From Phycisphaeraceae bacterium (GTDB lineage: Bacteria; Planctomycetota; Phycisphaerae; Phycisphaerales; SM1A02), in NCBI GenBank assembly GCA_019636735.1, contig JAHBWY010000002.1, positions 1 through 64,000 of the forward strand: a stretch of 64,000 nt of DNA, read 5' to 3'. A program made the position numbers and the translations under genes. Positions 36,082-44,608 of the stretch are shown here, piece after piece. Positions within the stretch are counted from its first letter, which is position 1. Every line of letters begins with the position of its first letter. The notes beneath the pieces were generated by a model. That model was not told the DNA's origin and did no database searches. It saw only the letters and a program-made list of their open reading frames with translations.

Positions 36082-36366
36082 CGGGGTGTTCCTTTCGTCC
36101 AAGGGGAGGCGCCCTCGAAACCGACTCCGAGAGCGACTGTGAGAGAGTCAGAAGCACTCATCGGCGGGGCAAGCAGGGAGATTGAGGTCGCGCTGCGTGA
36201 ATTCCGGCTGTACCGAAGATGGCCGTGGCGCCGATCGTGAGACCCGCAGGAAGCGATCGGGGAATGTCGGCTGCACGGGTCGTTCACTCCACCGCGACTG
36301 ACTTAGAAGGAGCGCTCTCCCGACCGAGAGCCGCCGATCCGATGCTCCTTGATGAAGGTAGGGATC
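36082..36366. other. Divergent regulatory region between gspG and the minor pseudopilin operon
   Basis: About 285 bases between the two halves of the secretion locus, so both promoters should be here. No sigma-54 type GG-N10-GC element was found. A small inverted repeat GCTCTC-N6-GAGAGC lies at 36314-36331, about 35 bp before the rightward operon. No strong -35/-10 pair stands out by eye. Confidence 0.5.
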
Positions 36367-36942
36367 ATGTGCAGGGACGGCCTGACTTCAGGATGCATTG
36401 CCGGATCACGCTCTTCGCCAGCGCGAACTCGGTCAGCGTGCGCCGGGGGCCAGAGGGTCGTCGATGCGCGGCGCCCGTGTCGGTCATGTCGGCGGCGCGG
36501 GCTCACGCTCATCGAAGGTCTCATCGCCACGGTGATCCTGGCGCTGACGGCGGCTGGTGCGGCCATGGCACTTCAGGTCGGTCTTGGTGCGCAGCGCGAT
36601 GCGCGGCGCCAGCTTCTGGCGGGAATTGCCGCGGAGCAGCAGGTGTCGACGCTCATGTCACTTCCCTTTGCCGCGACTCCAACTCTCGCGGGCATCGAGC
36701 CCGTCGGCGGCATGCTTGCGCCGCCTCGGAAGAACTCGGCGCTCGCCGATGTGCGCGACCCGATGGGGCCGGCCTTTGCCGAATTCGGACGCACCACGGT
36801 CGTGACCGCGCAGACGCGGACCTTCCCGCAATATGAGAACTTCGCGATTGCGGGATGGCGAATCCAAGTGACCGTCACCGATGCGCAAGGTCGGGTTTTC
36901 GCCACGGCGGAGCGCTTCCGCGCCCAGGAGCTTCAGCCATGA
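36367..36942 (+). CDS. Minor pseudopilin (GspI position)
   Basis: 191 residues from the ATG at 36367, preceded by GGTAGGG; TTG 36349 and ATG 36352 are alternatives. A long pre-sequence of about 45 residues leads to the cleavage site RRRG|LTLIEGLIATVILALTAAG, with Leu at +1 and Glu at +5. The mature C-terminal domain is about 125 residues. The pre-sequence is unusually long and Cys/Arg-rich, so the true start may lie closer to the site. It overlaps the next gene by an ATGA. Confidence 0.8.
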   Translation: MCRDGLTSGCIAGSRSSPARTRSACAGGQRVVDARRPCRSCRRRGLTLIEGLIATVILALTAAGAAMALQVGLGAQRDARRQLLAGIAAEQQVSTLMSLPFAATPTLAGIEPVGGMLAPPRKNSALADVRDPMGPAFAEFGRTTVVTAQTRTFPQYENFAIAGWRIQVTVTDAQGRVFATAERFRAQELQP

Positions 36943-37556
36943 CGCACCGGCGTGGAACGACCCTTGTTGAACTGCTGATCGCGATCGTTGTCGCGGCGCT
37001 TGTCGCGGCGAGCGCGGCGAGCCTGCTGACGCTACTCGGCGGCGCCATTCGTGACCAGGACCGAGTGGCTCAACAGGTGATTCGCGTGGCGAGCGGTCAC
37101 GCGCGCCTCTCGGATCACATTCTTCGCGCCCGGGCCATTCTGCACTGTTCGCCCAATGAAGTCGTCCTCTGGGTGCCCAGCGAGGACTTCATCGCGAGCA
37201 ATCAGTTCAAGGAGGCGTATGACGAGATCAATGCGAATGAGATCCGCTGGTACCGCTGGAACCCGGTGAGTCTGCGCGTCGAGATGTCGCGTACCGCCAA
37301 TCCGGCGGCGTCGACGGTGTATCCGCTTGCGACGGACTGGAGTGCCCTGCGGGCATCACTCCAGACCATGAATCAGCTCACGGTCACTCCCGTCTTCGAC
37401 GGCCTGGCCTCCGCCACCTTCCACCATCACGGCTTCAACAGCTGCACGACCCGTCGAGTGAGCCTCGATCTCGTCTTCGATCAGCAGCATGGTGGACAGA
37501 CGCTGCGAATCTCCGAAGCAGTCGCCTTCCTCCAGAAGCACAAGGACTGCCCATGA
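36939..37556 (+). CDS. Minor pseudopilin (GspJ position)
   Basis: 205 residues. Short leader MTHRRG|TTLVELLIAIVVAALVAASA: cleavage after Gly 6, Glu at +5. The mature part is about 200 residues, the size of GspJ/PilW-type minor pseudopilins, with a beta-rich C-terminus ('TRRVSLDLVFDQQHGGQTLRIS'). It is coupled by 4-nt overlaps to the preceding gene and to the following long protein. Confidence 0.82.
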   Translation: MTHRRGTTLVELLIAIVVAALVAASAASLLTLLGGAIRDQDRVAQQVIRVASGHARLSDHILRARAILHCSPNEVVLWVPSEDFIASNQFKEAYDEINANEIRWYRWNPVSLRVEMSRTANPAASTVYPLATDWSALRASLQTMNQLTVTPVFDGLASATFHHHGFNSCTTRRVSLDLVFDQQHGGQTLRISEAVAFLQKHKDCP

Positions 37557-39196
37557 ATCTCGACACACGCTATCAGCGCGAAGATCAACATGGCCATCGA
37601 CTGCGAACGGTCGTCCGTCCCCACCGACGAGGCGCGGCACTGCTGCTGGTGCTGTTCGCCCTGGCCGTCGTCGGCACCGCAGGCTACGCCTTCGTGGCCG
37701 GGAGTGATCACGCGGTCATGACCGGTCGGACGGCGGCCAGCGTGAGTGAAGCGCGGGTGCTCGCCGACAGCTCGCTGGCGATCGCCAAGGAGATTCTGAA
37801 GAGCTCGGACACCAAGTGGCGCACCAAGCACACCAACGGGATGCTGCTGACCAACTACGCGCTCGACGGCGGCACCGTCAGCATCCAACTAGTGGACATC
37901 AACAAGCGGGCGGCAAATCCCGGCGGAAACTCAAACCCCGATCAATCGACGACCGAGGTGGAGATCATCGCGACCAGCATCAAGGGGGGGAGTCGCTTCC
38001 GCTCTGTGGCGCAGATGTCGCTGCCCATGACCAACAAGGGTCAGTATGCGATCTTCGCCAACAAGTTCATGATCTTTGATGGGACGAACTTTGTCGGTCG
38101 CTGGCAGAACGCACCGGCGTCGCAGGAGAAGCTGCGTGTCAACATCGGCACGCAGGCAGAGACCTCATGGGCCGGGTCCAATGGCGTCTTCATTAACGCG
38201 ACCGCCACCTTCGAGCCCGACTACACCCCGCCGAGTGCTGACGATCCCTGCCTCGACAAGGCGACTTGGATCTACTACCCGTTCAACGCGAGCTCATTCA
38301 CGATCTCTGGTGCTGGTGCCAACAAGATCTGCGCCAAGAAGCTCGCGCCCGATGAGTCCATCAAGATGATTCCGCCTCCGCCGGCGCCGGCCTTTGCAGG
38401 TGGAACCACCCAGTGGGGCGGGATCACGGTGAATGGCACGACGGTGACCTACACCACGCCATTCCGACTTCGACAGAACACCTTCCTCGGCTTCCCGTGG
38501 GGACCGCCCGCAGACTTCACAATGATCAACGGTGCGACCGTCACGCTCAAGTCGGGCATCTATCGCATCGACAACACGCTTCGCATCGAGAACAGCAAGC
38601 TCATCATCGATGGCGATGTCACCTTTGTGGCGGATGCGCCGTTCTTCACGATCTACAGCATGGATCTCAAGAACGCCGTGGTTGAATTGAAGGACAACTC
38701 GACCTTCAATGTGTTCACGAGCTATGGCGTGCGCATTCACGGCAGCTGGATCGGCAGAGCCTTCAACTGTGCGGCCGAGGGTAACGCGGCCAAGAAGGAC
38801 GGTGACCCGCATCGGAAGGCGTGGTTCGGGCAGTGGAGCTCGAACGCCTGTTCAGCGCAGGCGCCGACCGAGCCGATGTACATGGAGCCGTGGCGCTTCC
38901 GGATCTATCCGGTGCCCGCATTCCTCTCGAACTTCTTCACCTGGGACATTCTGGACTCCTCAGTCGTCGGCTCGCTCTTCCTGCCGACGAACCCCATTCA
39001 GCTTCGAGGGAACACGAAGGTCTGGGGGCGAGTTGCCGCCAACCATGTTGTCCTTCAGAACACAGCCTCGGTCTACTACGACCATGCGCTTGACCTGATC
39101 GACGGTCTCACCGAGGGAGCTCCGCCCGGTCGTGGTGGCGATCCCAACCAGATCTGGCCAGTGCGTGTGACAGCGCTTGGATTCGAAGCAGAGTGA
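37553..39196 (+). CDS. Large pilus-tip-type protein at the GspK/PilX position
   Basis: 547 residues. A 27-residue leader ends HRRG|AALLLVLFALAVVGTAGYAFV, a class of prepilin helix without Glu at +5, as in GspK/PilX. The mature part is far larger than PilX and its middle and C-terminal regions (about 290-500) look like a right-handed beta-helix or polymer-forming fold ('GATVTLKSGIYRIDNTLRIENSKLIIDGDVTFVAD'). It carries several Cys (pairs near 225/259 and 404/431). Probably the tip pseudopilin complex subunit carrying a passenger domain. ATGA overlap with the previous gene; 6 nt to the next. Confidence 0.7.
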   Translation: MNLDTRYQREDQHGHRLRTVVRPHRRGAALLLVLFALAVVGTAGYAFVAGSDHAVMTGRTAASVSEARVLADSSLAIAKEILKSSDTKWRTKHTNGMLLTNYALDGGTVSIQLVDINKRAANPGGNSNPDQSTTEVEIIATSIKGGSRFRSVAQMSLPMTNKGQYAIFANKFMIFDGTNFVGRWQNAPASQEKLRVNIGTQAETSWAGSNGVFINATATFEPDYTPPSADDPCLDKATWIYYPFNASSFTISGAGANKICAKKLAPDESIKMIPPPPAPAFAGGTTQWGGITVNGTTVTYTTPFRLRQNTFLGFPWGPPADFTMINGATVTLKSGIYRIDNTLRIENSKLIIDGDVTFVADAPFFTIYSMDLKNAVVELKDNSTFNVFTSYGVRIHGSWIGRAFNCAAEGNAAKKDGDPHRKAWFGQWSSNACSAQAPTEPMYMEPWRFRIYPVPAFLSNFFTWDILDSSVVGSLFLPTNPIQLRGNTKVWGRVAANHVVLQNTASVYYDHALDLIDGLTEGAPPGRGGDPNQIWPVRVTALGFEAE

Positions 39197-39202
39197 GCGA
39201 CG

Positions 39203-39712
39203 ATGAAGCGCCGAGCATTCACCCTTGTTGAAGTCCTGGTCTGCGTGGTCATCATCGTGACGATCGCGGCGCTGACCGTGCCGTTCTTCGGAAGGACGCA
39301 GGCCGATCGCGCGATGGCGACGGCGGGTCTCCTTCGCGCGGACCTGCGCTATGCCCAGATGGCCAGCATGGCGGACACGCAGGATCCTGTCATCGTGCGC
39401 TTCAGAAGCGACGGAACGGGCTATTGGCTCGCCCGGCTGACTTCACCGAACACTGCCATCGCGCGGCCTGACACCGGGGGAACATGGGATGTCGTCTTCG
39501 GCAGCGGTCGTGCCGCGGCCAGTGACCATGTGCAGATGGCGATAGCGAGCATCCCGAGTGCGACCCTGCGCTTCACTCCACTCGGATCGGTGCATGCAGC
39601 GACGGGGACGCCGACCATGACGATCACCGCGGGAGGTCCCGGGGGCCCCCCGCGGACCTGTGTCGTGTCCGTCGATCCGATCACGGGCGCGACCACCGTC
39701 ACCGGACCATGA
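39203..39712 (+). CDS. Minor pseudopilin (GspH/FimT type)
   Basis: 169 residues. Leader MKRRA|FTLVEVLVCVVIIVTIAALTV: Glu at +5, but the residue before the cut is Ala instead of Gly. The mature domain has the GspH/FimT pattern with 'LLRADLRYAQMASMADTQDPVIVRF' and a Gly/Pro-rich C-terminus. The stop codon lies inside a 20-bp tandem repeat. Last of four pseudopilin-type genes before the secretin. Confidence 0.82.
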   Translation: MKRRAFTLVEVLVCVVIIVTIAALTVPFFGRTQADRAMATAGLLRADLRYAQMASMADTQDPVIVRFRSDGTGYWLARLTSPNTAIARPDTGGTWDVVFGSGRAAASDHVQMAIASIPSATLRFTPLGSVHAATGTPTMTITAGGPGGPPRTCVVSVDPITGATTVTGP

Positions 39713-39739
39713 CCACCGTCACCGGATCATGACCACCGC
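39691..39739 (+). repeat. 20-bp tandem duplication spanning the gspH-like stop codon
   Basis: GACCACCGTCACCGGACCAT (39691-39710) is followed by the same unit with one change (39711-39730) and nine bases of a third (39731-39739). The TGA stop straddles the unit junction. It looks like a recent slippage duplication with no evident role. Confidence 0.85.
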
Positions 39740-39848
39740 GCAAAATTGATCCGAATGGGCGTGGCGGGCCGATATCCCGCCCGTGACGATCCACGGATGG
39801 GTCGTCGAAATCGGCGTCCGGCATTGTGCCGGCTCCAAGGATGGTCTC

Positions 39849-41786
39849 GTGACGCTGACCCGTTCAGATCAACGGCGGCTTGCGCTCGCAGCAGTTCTCG
39901 CGAGCACAGTCATCACTGCGGTCGTCTCGCTGGCCAGCGCGTCGGCCCAGGGTGTCGATGGCGAGGTCACCCCCGCCCGTCGCTCCCTGGTGGCGCCTCC
40001 GGCTGGTGGACCGGCCGATTCCGAACAAGGCGATCTCGCCGCCGCCGTGCAGGTGACCGAGGCGGGGACCTTCGCCATCGCCGCACAGGAAGTCGAGGTC
40101 GGCAGACTTCTCGAACTTCTGGCGATCAAGAGCCAACGGAACATCGTCGCCAGCGACAAAGTGACAGGCCGCGTCACGGTCAACCTCTACGATGTGCCCT
40201 TCGAGCAAGCGCTCGATGCCATTCTCGCCGTGAACGGCTTCAGTGCCGTGCGCAGCGGGACCTTCATCTATGTCTATTCGCGACAGGAGCGGGAGGAGAT
40301 GGAGCGCGCGTCCATGCGCCGCGAGGCGCGGGTCTTCACGCTCCAGTACCTCTCCGCCCGCGACGCGACGGAGTTCATCAAGCCGCTTCTCTCCGAAGGG
40401 GGCTCGGTGGTGGCCCGAGGAGAGGTGGCCCCTGGTTTCATTCCAACCAGCGAGGATGGCGGCGCGGACGACTATGCCTTCACGACCAAGGTGGTGGTCA
40501 ATGACTTCGTCGAGAATGTGAGCGCGGTCGAGACGCTGCTCAAAGACCTCGATGTCCCGCCGAAGCAGGTGCGCGTCGAGGCCACCATCCTGCGCACCAC
40601 GGTCGATGAGGCAAACGCCTATGGCCTCGACTTTGCGGCGATCGGGAACATCGACTTTGCGCAGGTGACCCGGCCGCTCGCCGCGTTCGACAACATCCTC
40701 GATGGCACGCTCCAGCCGAGCAATGCCCAGGTCGGCGTCATCGACAACTATCCCGTCATCGACCGACCGCCCACGCTGAAGGTCGGCATCATCACGAACG
40801 ATGTGGCGATCTTCCTTCGCGTGCTCGACGAGGTCACCGATACGACGATTCTGGCACGCCCGACCGTCACGGCGCTCAATCGTCAGCGGGCGCAAGTGCT
40901 CATCGGCGAGAAGGTCGCGTATCTCTCGACTACGCAGACCCAGACGAGCACGACACAGGATGTGAAGTTCCTCGATACGGGCATCAAGCTCACCTTCCGC
41001 CCCTTCATCTCGCCGGATGGACAGATCCGAATGGAACTGCATCCGAGCGTCTCCAGCGCGAGGCTGGTGGATCTGAAGGTGCCCGGCGGCGGCGAGGCGA
41101 CGGTGCCAAATGAGAGCACCCAGGAGCTTCGCACGAATGTGCGCGTCAAGAGCGGGCAGACCATTGTGCTTGGCGGACTCTTCCGCGAGGACACCACGAT
41201 CAACCGCCGCATGGTGCCGTGGTTGAGCGACATTCCGCTTGTCGGCGCCCTCTTCGGAGGTCAGGCCGATCGAGTCAAGCGCGAGGAGATCATCTTCCTG
41301 CTCACGCCAACCGTGTTCGAGGACAAGCAGCTCTACGACCACGGCACGGAGTCGCTCGATATCGTCGACGCCGTCAGGGTCGGCGCCCGTGCAGGCTTGC
41401 TCCCATTCTCAAACGACCAAATGGTGGCGGACTATCAGCGCCAGGCGCTTGACGCGTTCCGCGAGGGCGACATGAAGCGCTCGCTCTTCTATGCCGACAA
41501 CGCCGTTCGCATGCGCACCACGCTGCCGACCATGGTGCGGTTGCGCGAGGCCGTTCGCACGGGCGATGGAACGGAGTTCCGCAAGCAACTCGATGCTCGC
41601 CTGAGTGGCGCCGACGGCGGAGATCCGTCGTTCGTGTCGCCGCCGATTCCATTGCCGAATGACTTCCCGTCGCAGGGTTTCGTCTCGCCCGCCACGCCCC
41701 CACGGAGAGAGGGAGAGTCGGCGCCGATCGACAGCGGCGAAGCTCCGGAGGACTCGCCCAGTCCGCTTGAAGGAGACAATCCATGA
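39849..41786 (+). CDS. gspD: Secretin GspD/PilQ
   Basis: 645 residues from the GTG at 39849, which has AAGGA 7-8 nt upstream and leads straight into a signal peptide; a GTG at 39783 would add 22 residues. Residues about 55-125 form the N0/STN domain ('QEVEVGRLLELLAIKSQRNIVAS'), followed by an N1-type domain and the secretin core (about 330-510) with 'ILARPTVTALNRQRAQVLIGEKV' and 'VPWLSDIPLVGALFG'. The C-terminal 120 residues are Pro/Ser-rich. Forms the outer-membrane channel. The last 4 nt overlap the TPR lipoprotein gene. Confidence 0.94.
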   Translation: MTLTRSDQRRLALAAVLASTVITAVVSLASASAQGVDGEVTPARRSLVAPPAGGPADSEQGDLAAAVQVTEAGTFAIAAQEVEVGRLLELLAIKSQRNIVASDKVTGRVTVNLYDVPFEQALDAILAVNGFSAVRSGTFIYVYSRQEREEMERASMRREARVFTLQYLSARDATEFIKPLLSEGGSVVARGEVAPGFIPTSEDGGADDYAFTTKVVVNDFVENVSAVETLLKDLDVPPKQVRVEATILRTTVDEANAYGLDFAAIGNIDFAQVTRPLAAFDNILDGTLQPSNAQVGVIDNYPVIDRPPTLKVGIITNDVAIFLRVLDEVTDTTILARPTVTALNRQRAQVLIGEKVAYLSTTQTQTSTTQDVKFLDTGIKLTFRPFISPDGQIRMELHPSVSSARLVDLKVPGGGEATVPNESTQELRTNVRVKSGQTIVLGGLFREDTTINRRMVPWLSDIPLVGALFGGQADRVKREEIIFLLTPTVFEDKQLYDHGTESLDIVDAVRVGARAGLLPFSNDQMVADYQRQALDAFREGDMKRSLFYADNAVRMRTTLPTMVRLREAVRTGDGTEFRKQLDARLSGADGGDPSFVSPPIPLPNDFPSQGFVSPATPPRREGESAPIDSGEAPEDSPSPLEGDNP

Positions 41787-42928
41787 TTCAAGGCTCCGGT
41801 GCAGCTCGTCCAAGGCTGTGCTCCGCGTTGGCGGTCATCGTTGCCATCACCACACTCTCCGCCTGCGGTGGACCGAGCTACCGCGGCATCGAGATGCGGC
41901 AAGCCGCGAACGATCGCTTCAATCGGACGAACGCCAGAGTTGTCTATGACCAGGCGCGCCAGGCGCTGGCGACGGGGCAGTTCGAGTCGGCGCTCGCGCA
42001 GATCGATCGCGCCATCGAGCGCTATCCGAAAGATGGCAGCTTCCTGGTGCTGCGAGGGCGAATCCTGATCGAGCAGCGACGCATGCATCAAGCCAAGCAG
42101 ACGCTTGATCGCGCGATCGAGGTCGATCCGAAGAATGCCGAGGCGTACTACTTCCTCGGCGTCCTCGCGCAGCGGTGCGACGATCCGGAGGGCGCTCTTG
42201 AGAACTACACGAAGGCGCGCGAGCTTGATCCGAAGAATCTCCAGTACATCGCCTGCTGTGCCGAGTTGAAGCTCGCCGCTGGCCGTGCGACGGAAGCTCG
42301 GGAACTGATCGAGAAGTCGGCGTCGAGCTTCCAGTTCAATCCGGTACTCCAGCAGATTCGCGCCGCCTGCCTGAGCATGGAGGGGCGCCGCGAGGAGGCA
42401 GCTCATGTGATGGAGCAGGCCTTTGCGCGCGACCCGGACAGTCCGCTGCTCGCCGAGGATCTGGCGCACGCCCTCTTTGACGCCGGCGAGTGGGCGGAGT
42501 GTCTTCGCACGCTTGACCTGGCCGTCTTGGCGCCGAACAGGAATCGCGGAGACATGATTCGCATGCGGGCCCGCTGCCTGCTGATGCTCTCGCGCGCGGT
42601 CGAAGCTCGCGATCTGCTTCTCCTCCACGCACCTCCGGGTCAGCCGCCGGTTGAACACCTCGTCACGCTCGGCTACGCAGCGTGGCTTGCGGGCGATTGG
42701 GGCCGCGTGGCGTCGTGCGGCGAGGTCCTCGTGGCCAGCCACCCGCGCCTCTCCGAGGGATACCTCTTCCTCGGCGCCGTCGAGCGCGAGCGAGGCAATC
42801 TCCAGGCGAGTGAGCGTTGGCTGGAGCAGGCGAGCCTGCGCGGCGAATCCCGCGAGATGATCGAACGAATGCGACGCCATGTGCAGGCGCGATTGGCGAC
42901 ACGCGGAGAGTTTGCCGAAGGCGGTTGA
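41783..42928 (+). CDS. TPR lipoprotein of the secretion locus (PilF/PilW-like)
   Basis: 381 residues. Signal peptide with lipobox LSAC (Cys at about 28). Then about eight to nine TPR-type helix pairs, e.g. 'ALAQIDRAIERYPKDGSFLVLRG' and 'AKQTLDRAIEVDPKNAEAYYFLG'. Such lipoproteins act as pilotins that carry the secretin to the outer membrane in type IV pilus systems; the coupling to gspD (ATGA) supports that role. Last gene of the rightward operon. Confidence 0.82.
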   Translation: MIQGSGAARPRLCSALAVIVAITTLSACGGPSYRGIEMRQAANDRFNRTNARVVYDQARQALATGQFESALAQIDRAIERYPKDGSFLVLRGRILIEQRRMHQAKQTLDRAIEVDPKNAEAYYFLGVLAQRCDDPEGALENYTKARELDPKNLQYIACCAELKLAAGRATEARELIEKSASSFQFNPVLQQIRAACLSMEGRREEAAHVMEQAFARDPDSPLLAEDLAHALFDAGEWAECLRTLDLAVLAPNRNRGDMIRMRARCLLMLSRAVEARDLLLLHAPPGQPPVEHLVTLGYAAWLAGDWGRVASCGEVLVASHPRLSEGYLFLGAVERERGNLQASERWLEQASLRGESREMIERMRRHVQARLATRGEFAEGG

Positions 42929-42977
42929 TGCCCGCGATCGATCGTGGCCGGGGCATCGGGCGGCCGTGCTCCAGCGA

Positions 42978-43505
42978 TCACGAGGGACTTCGAAGCGCCT
43001 TCGTGACGGCGCGATCGAGTTCACTTCCGCGCAGCGACGAGGCGATGATCTGGCCATCGCGTCCGATGAGCAGTGTGTGCGGTATGAACTTCACGCCGTA
43101 GCGCTCGGCGAGCCGCTGGCCCGGAGGCGCATCGGCGTCGAAGATCTGTGGCCACGGGAGGCGCTCCCGCGCGAGGAACGCCTTGAGGGCGTCGCGGTTC
43201 TGGTCGAGGCTCACTCCGATCACTTCGAAGCCGGAGGCGTGATGCTGCTCATAGACACGCCTGATGTGCGGAATCTCGGCGATGCAGGGGCGGCACCATG
43301 TGGCCCAGAAGTCAATGAGCACCACCTTGCCGTGCAGGCTGGCGAGCGAAACAGACTGACCGTCGATCGTCCTCGCGTCGATGGCTGGCGGTGTGCCGGA
43401 GAGACCGGGTCGCTCCATGATCCCGAGCACGACACGCAGGAGCACGAAGGCGGCAAGCGCCAGCACAATGGCGCGAAAGAAGCGAGAGGAGAAGAGCGAT
43501 GCCAT
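42978..43505 (-). CDS. TlpA/ResA-like thioredoxin-fold protein
   Basis: 175 residues from the ATG at 43505, with AGGAGG 5 nt upstream, an ideal site. Residues 8-30 are a membrane anchor. The thioredoxin fold (about 38-170) has the active site WCRPC (C71, C74) and the cis-proline in 'KFIPHTLLIG'. It faces the periplasm and should reduce disulfides, for example in c-type cytochrome maturation, by family analogy. Divergent from the alpha/beta hydrolase gene. Confidence 0.9.
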   Translation of the reverse strand: MASLFSSRFFRAIVLALAAFVLLRVVLGIMERPGLSGTPPAIDARTIDGQSVSLASLHGKVVLIDFWATWCRPCIAEIPHIRRVYEQHHASGFEVIGVSLDQNRDALKAFLARERLPWPQIFDADAPPGQRLAERYGVKFIPHTLLIGRDGQIIASSLRGSELDRAVTKALRSPS

Positions 43506-43621
43506 CGTGGCCTCCTGAAGTGCTGGTGAACGGCCGTCGCGCCGCGATGCAGTGTATGGGTCTTGCCTCGATCCCTCATGACTCTGGCGTTGTCTGACCG
43601 CTTCGGAGATCATGGCAAGTC

Positions 43622-44608
43622 ATGCGTCTGCCTCGAGTGATCAAGCGCATTCTGATCATTGCCGCGTGCCTGACGGCGCTTCTGGCCGGCGTCGTCATCT
43701 GGCTCTGGTCGTCGCCCTCGGCGTTCATGGGTGCCGCGCGGGTCGCGATGCGATGGCGTCTCGGTGTCACCGAGCACTCGACGATGGTCGATGGCCATCG
43801 CTGGCCGTGGCTTGAGGCGGGGTCGGTCCAGGCGCCGCCGGTGATCCTGCTGCACGGCTACAACACAAGCATGGACGCCATGATGAGCATCATGGCGTGG
43901 ATCGCGCCGACGCATCGGGCGATCGCGCCCGATCTGCCCGGCTTCGGACAGCATGAGGCGCACCCGGAGGTGGCGCATGACGGGACCTTCTATGCCACGC
44001 AGGTTCTTCGTTTCATGGACACTCTCGGCATCAAGCGCGCCACGATCATCGGGACTTCGATGGGCGGCGCCATCGCGGCGGAGATTGCGATCATTGCGCC
44101 GGATCGCGTCGATCGCCTCGTGCTGCTGGCCCCGGCGGGACTCGAACCTCCCTTCCGCAACGACTTCATGCGGGCGGTGGATCGAGGAGAGAATCCGCTG
44201 CGATTGGAAAGCGAGGAAGATTTCCGGCGGATCATCAACCTGGTCTTCTATCGCCCGCCGCCAACTCCGCCGCCCGTGGTTCGCCACTTCGTCAACGAAG
44301 CGCAGCGTCGACTGCCGGGAACGAATCGCATCATCGAATCACTGCGGGAGTTCGTCACGCGTGGTCTCGAAGATCGCCTCGGCCAAATCGAAGTGCCGAC
44401 GCTCGTGCTCTGGGGCTCCTACGACCTCGTCCTCGATCCGTCGCTCCTGCCTCGCTTCGTGACAGCGCTTCCCCGGGGTCAGGGCACACTGATCCCGGAC
44501 GCGGGCCATGTCCTCTTTCACGATCGCCCTGAGGATGTGCGCAGGGAGATCATCCGCTTCCTTGCGCAGCCGGATGAGGCGGTCAGAGAATCGTCCCGCG
44601 GAGAATGA
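43622..44608 (+). CDS. Membrane-anchored alpha/beta hydrolase
   Basis: 328 residues. N-terminal membrane helix (about 9-29). Oxyanion motif 'ILLHGYNTS', nucleophile elbow GTSMGG (S146), acid D268 in 'LWGSYDLVLDPS', and His H296 in 'DAGHVLFHDRPEDV', so the triad is complete. The cap region about 175-245 is Pro/Arg-rich. Likely an esterase or lipase acting outside the membrane; substrate unknown. The last 26 nt overlap the convergent mgtE gene. Confidence 0.88.
   Translation: MRLPRVIKRILIIAACLTALLAGVVIWLWSSPSAFMGAARVAMRWRLGVTEHSTMVDGHRWPWLEAGSVQAPPVILLHGYNTSMDAMMSIMAWIAPTHRAIAPDLPGFGQHEAHPEVAHDGTFYATQVLRFMDTLGIKRATIIGTSMGGAIAAEIAIIAPDRVDRLVLLAPAGLEPPFRNDFMRAVDRGENPLRLESEEDFRRIINLVFYRPPPTPPPVVRHFVNEAQRRLPGTNRIIESLREFVTRGLEDRLGQIEVPTLVLWGSYDLVLDPSLLPRFVTALPRGQGTLIPDAGHVLFHDRPEDVRREIIRFLAQPDEAVRESSRGE

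Noticed and set aside
39864..41342. 492-codon minus-strand open frame
   Set aside because: Shadow of the secretin gene.
41489..43057. 522-codon minus-strand open frame
   Set aside because: Antisense to the end of gspD and the whole TPR lipoprotein gene; Arg/Ala-rich and not protein-like.
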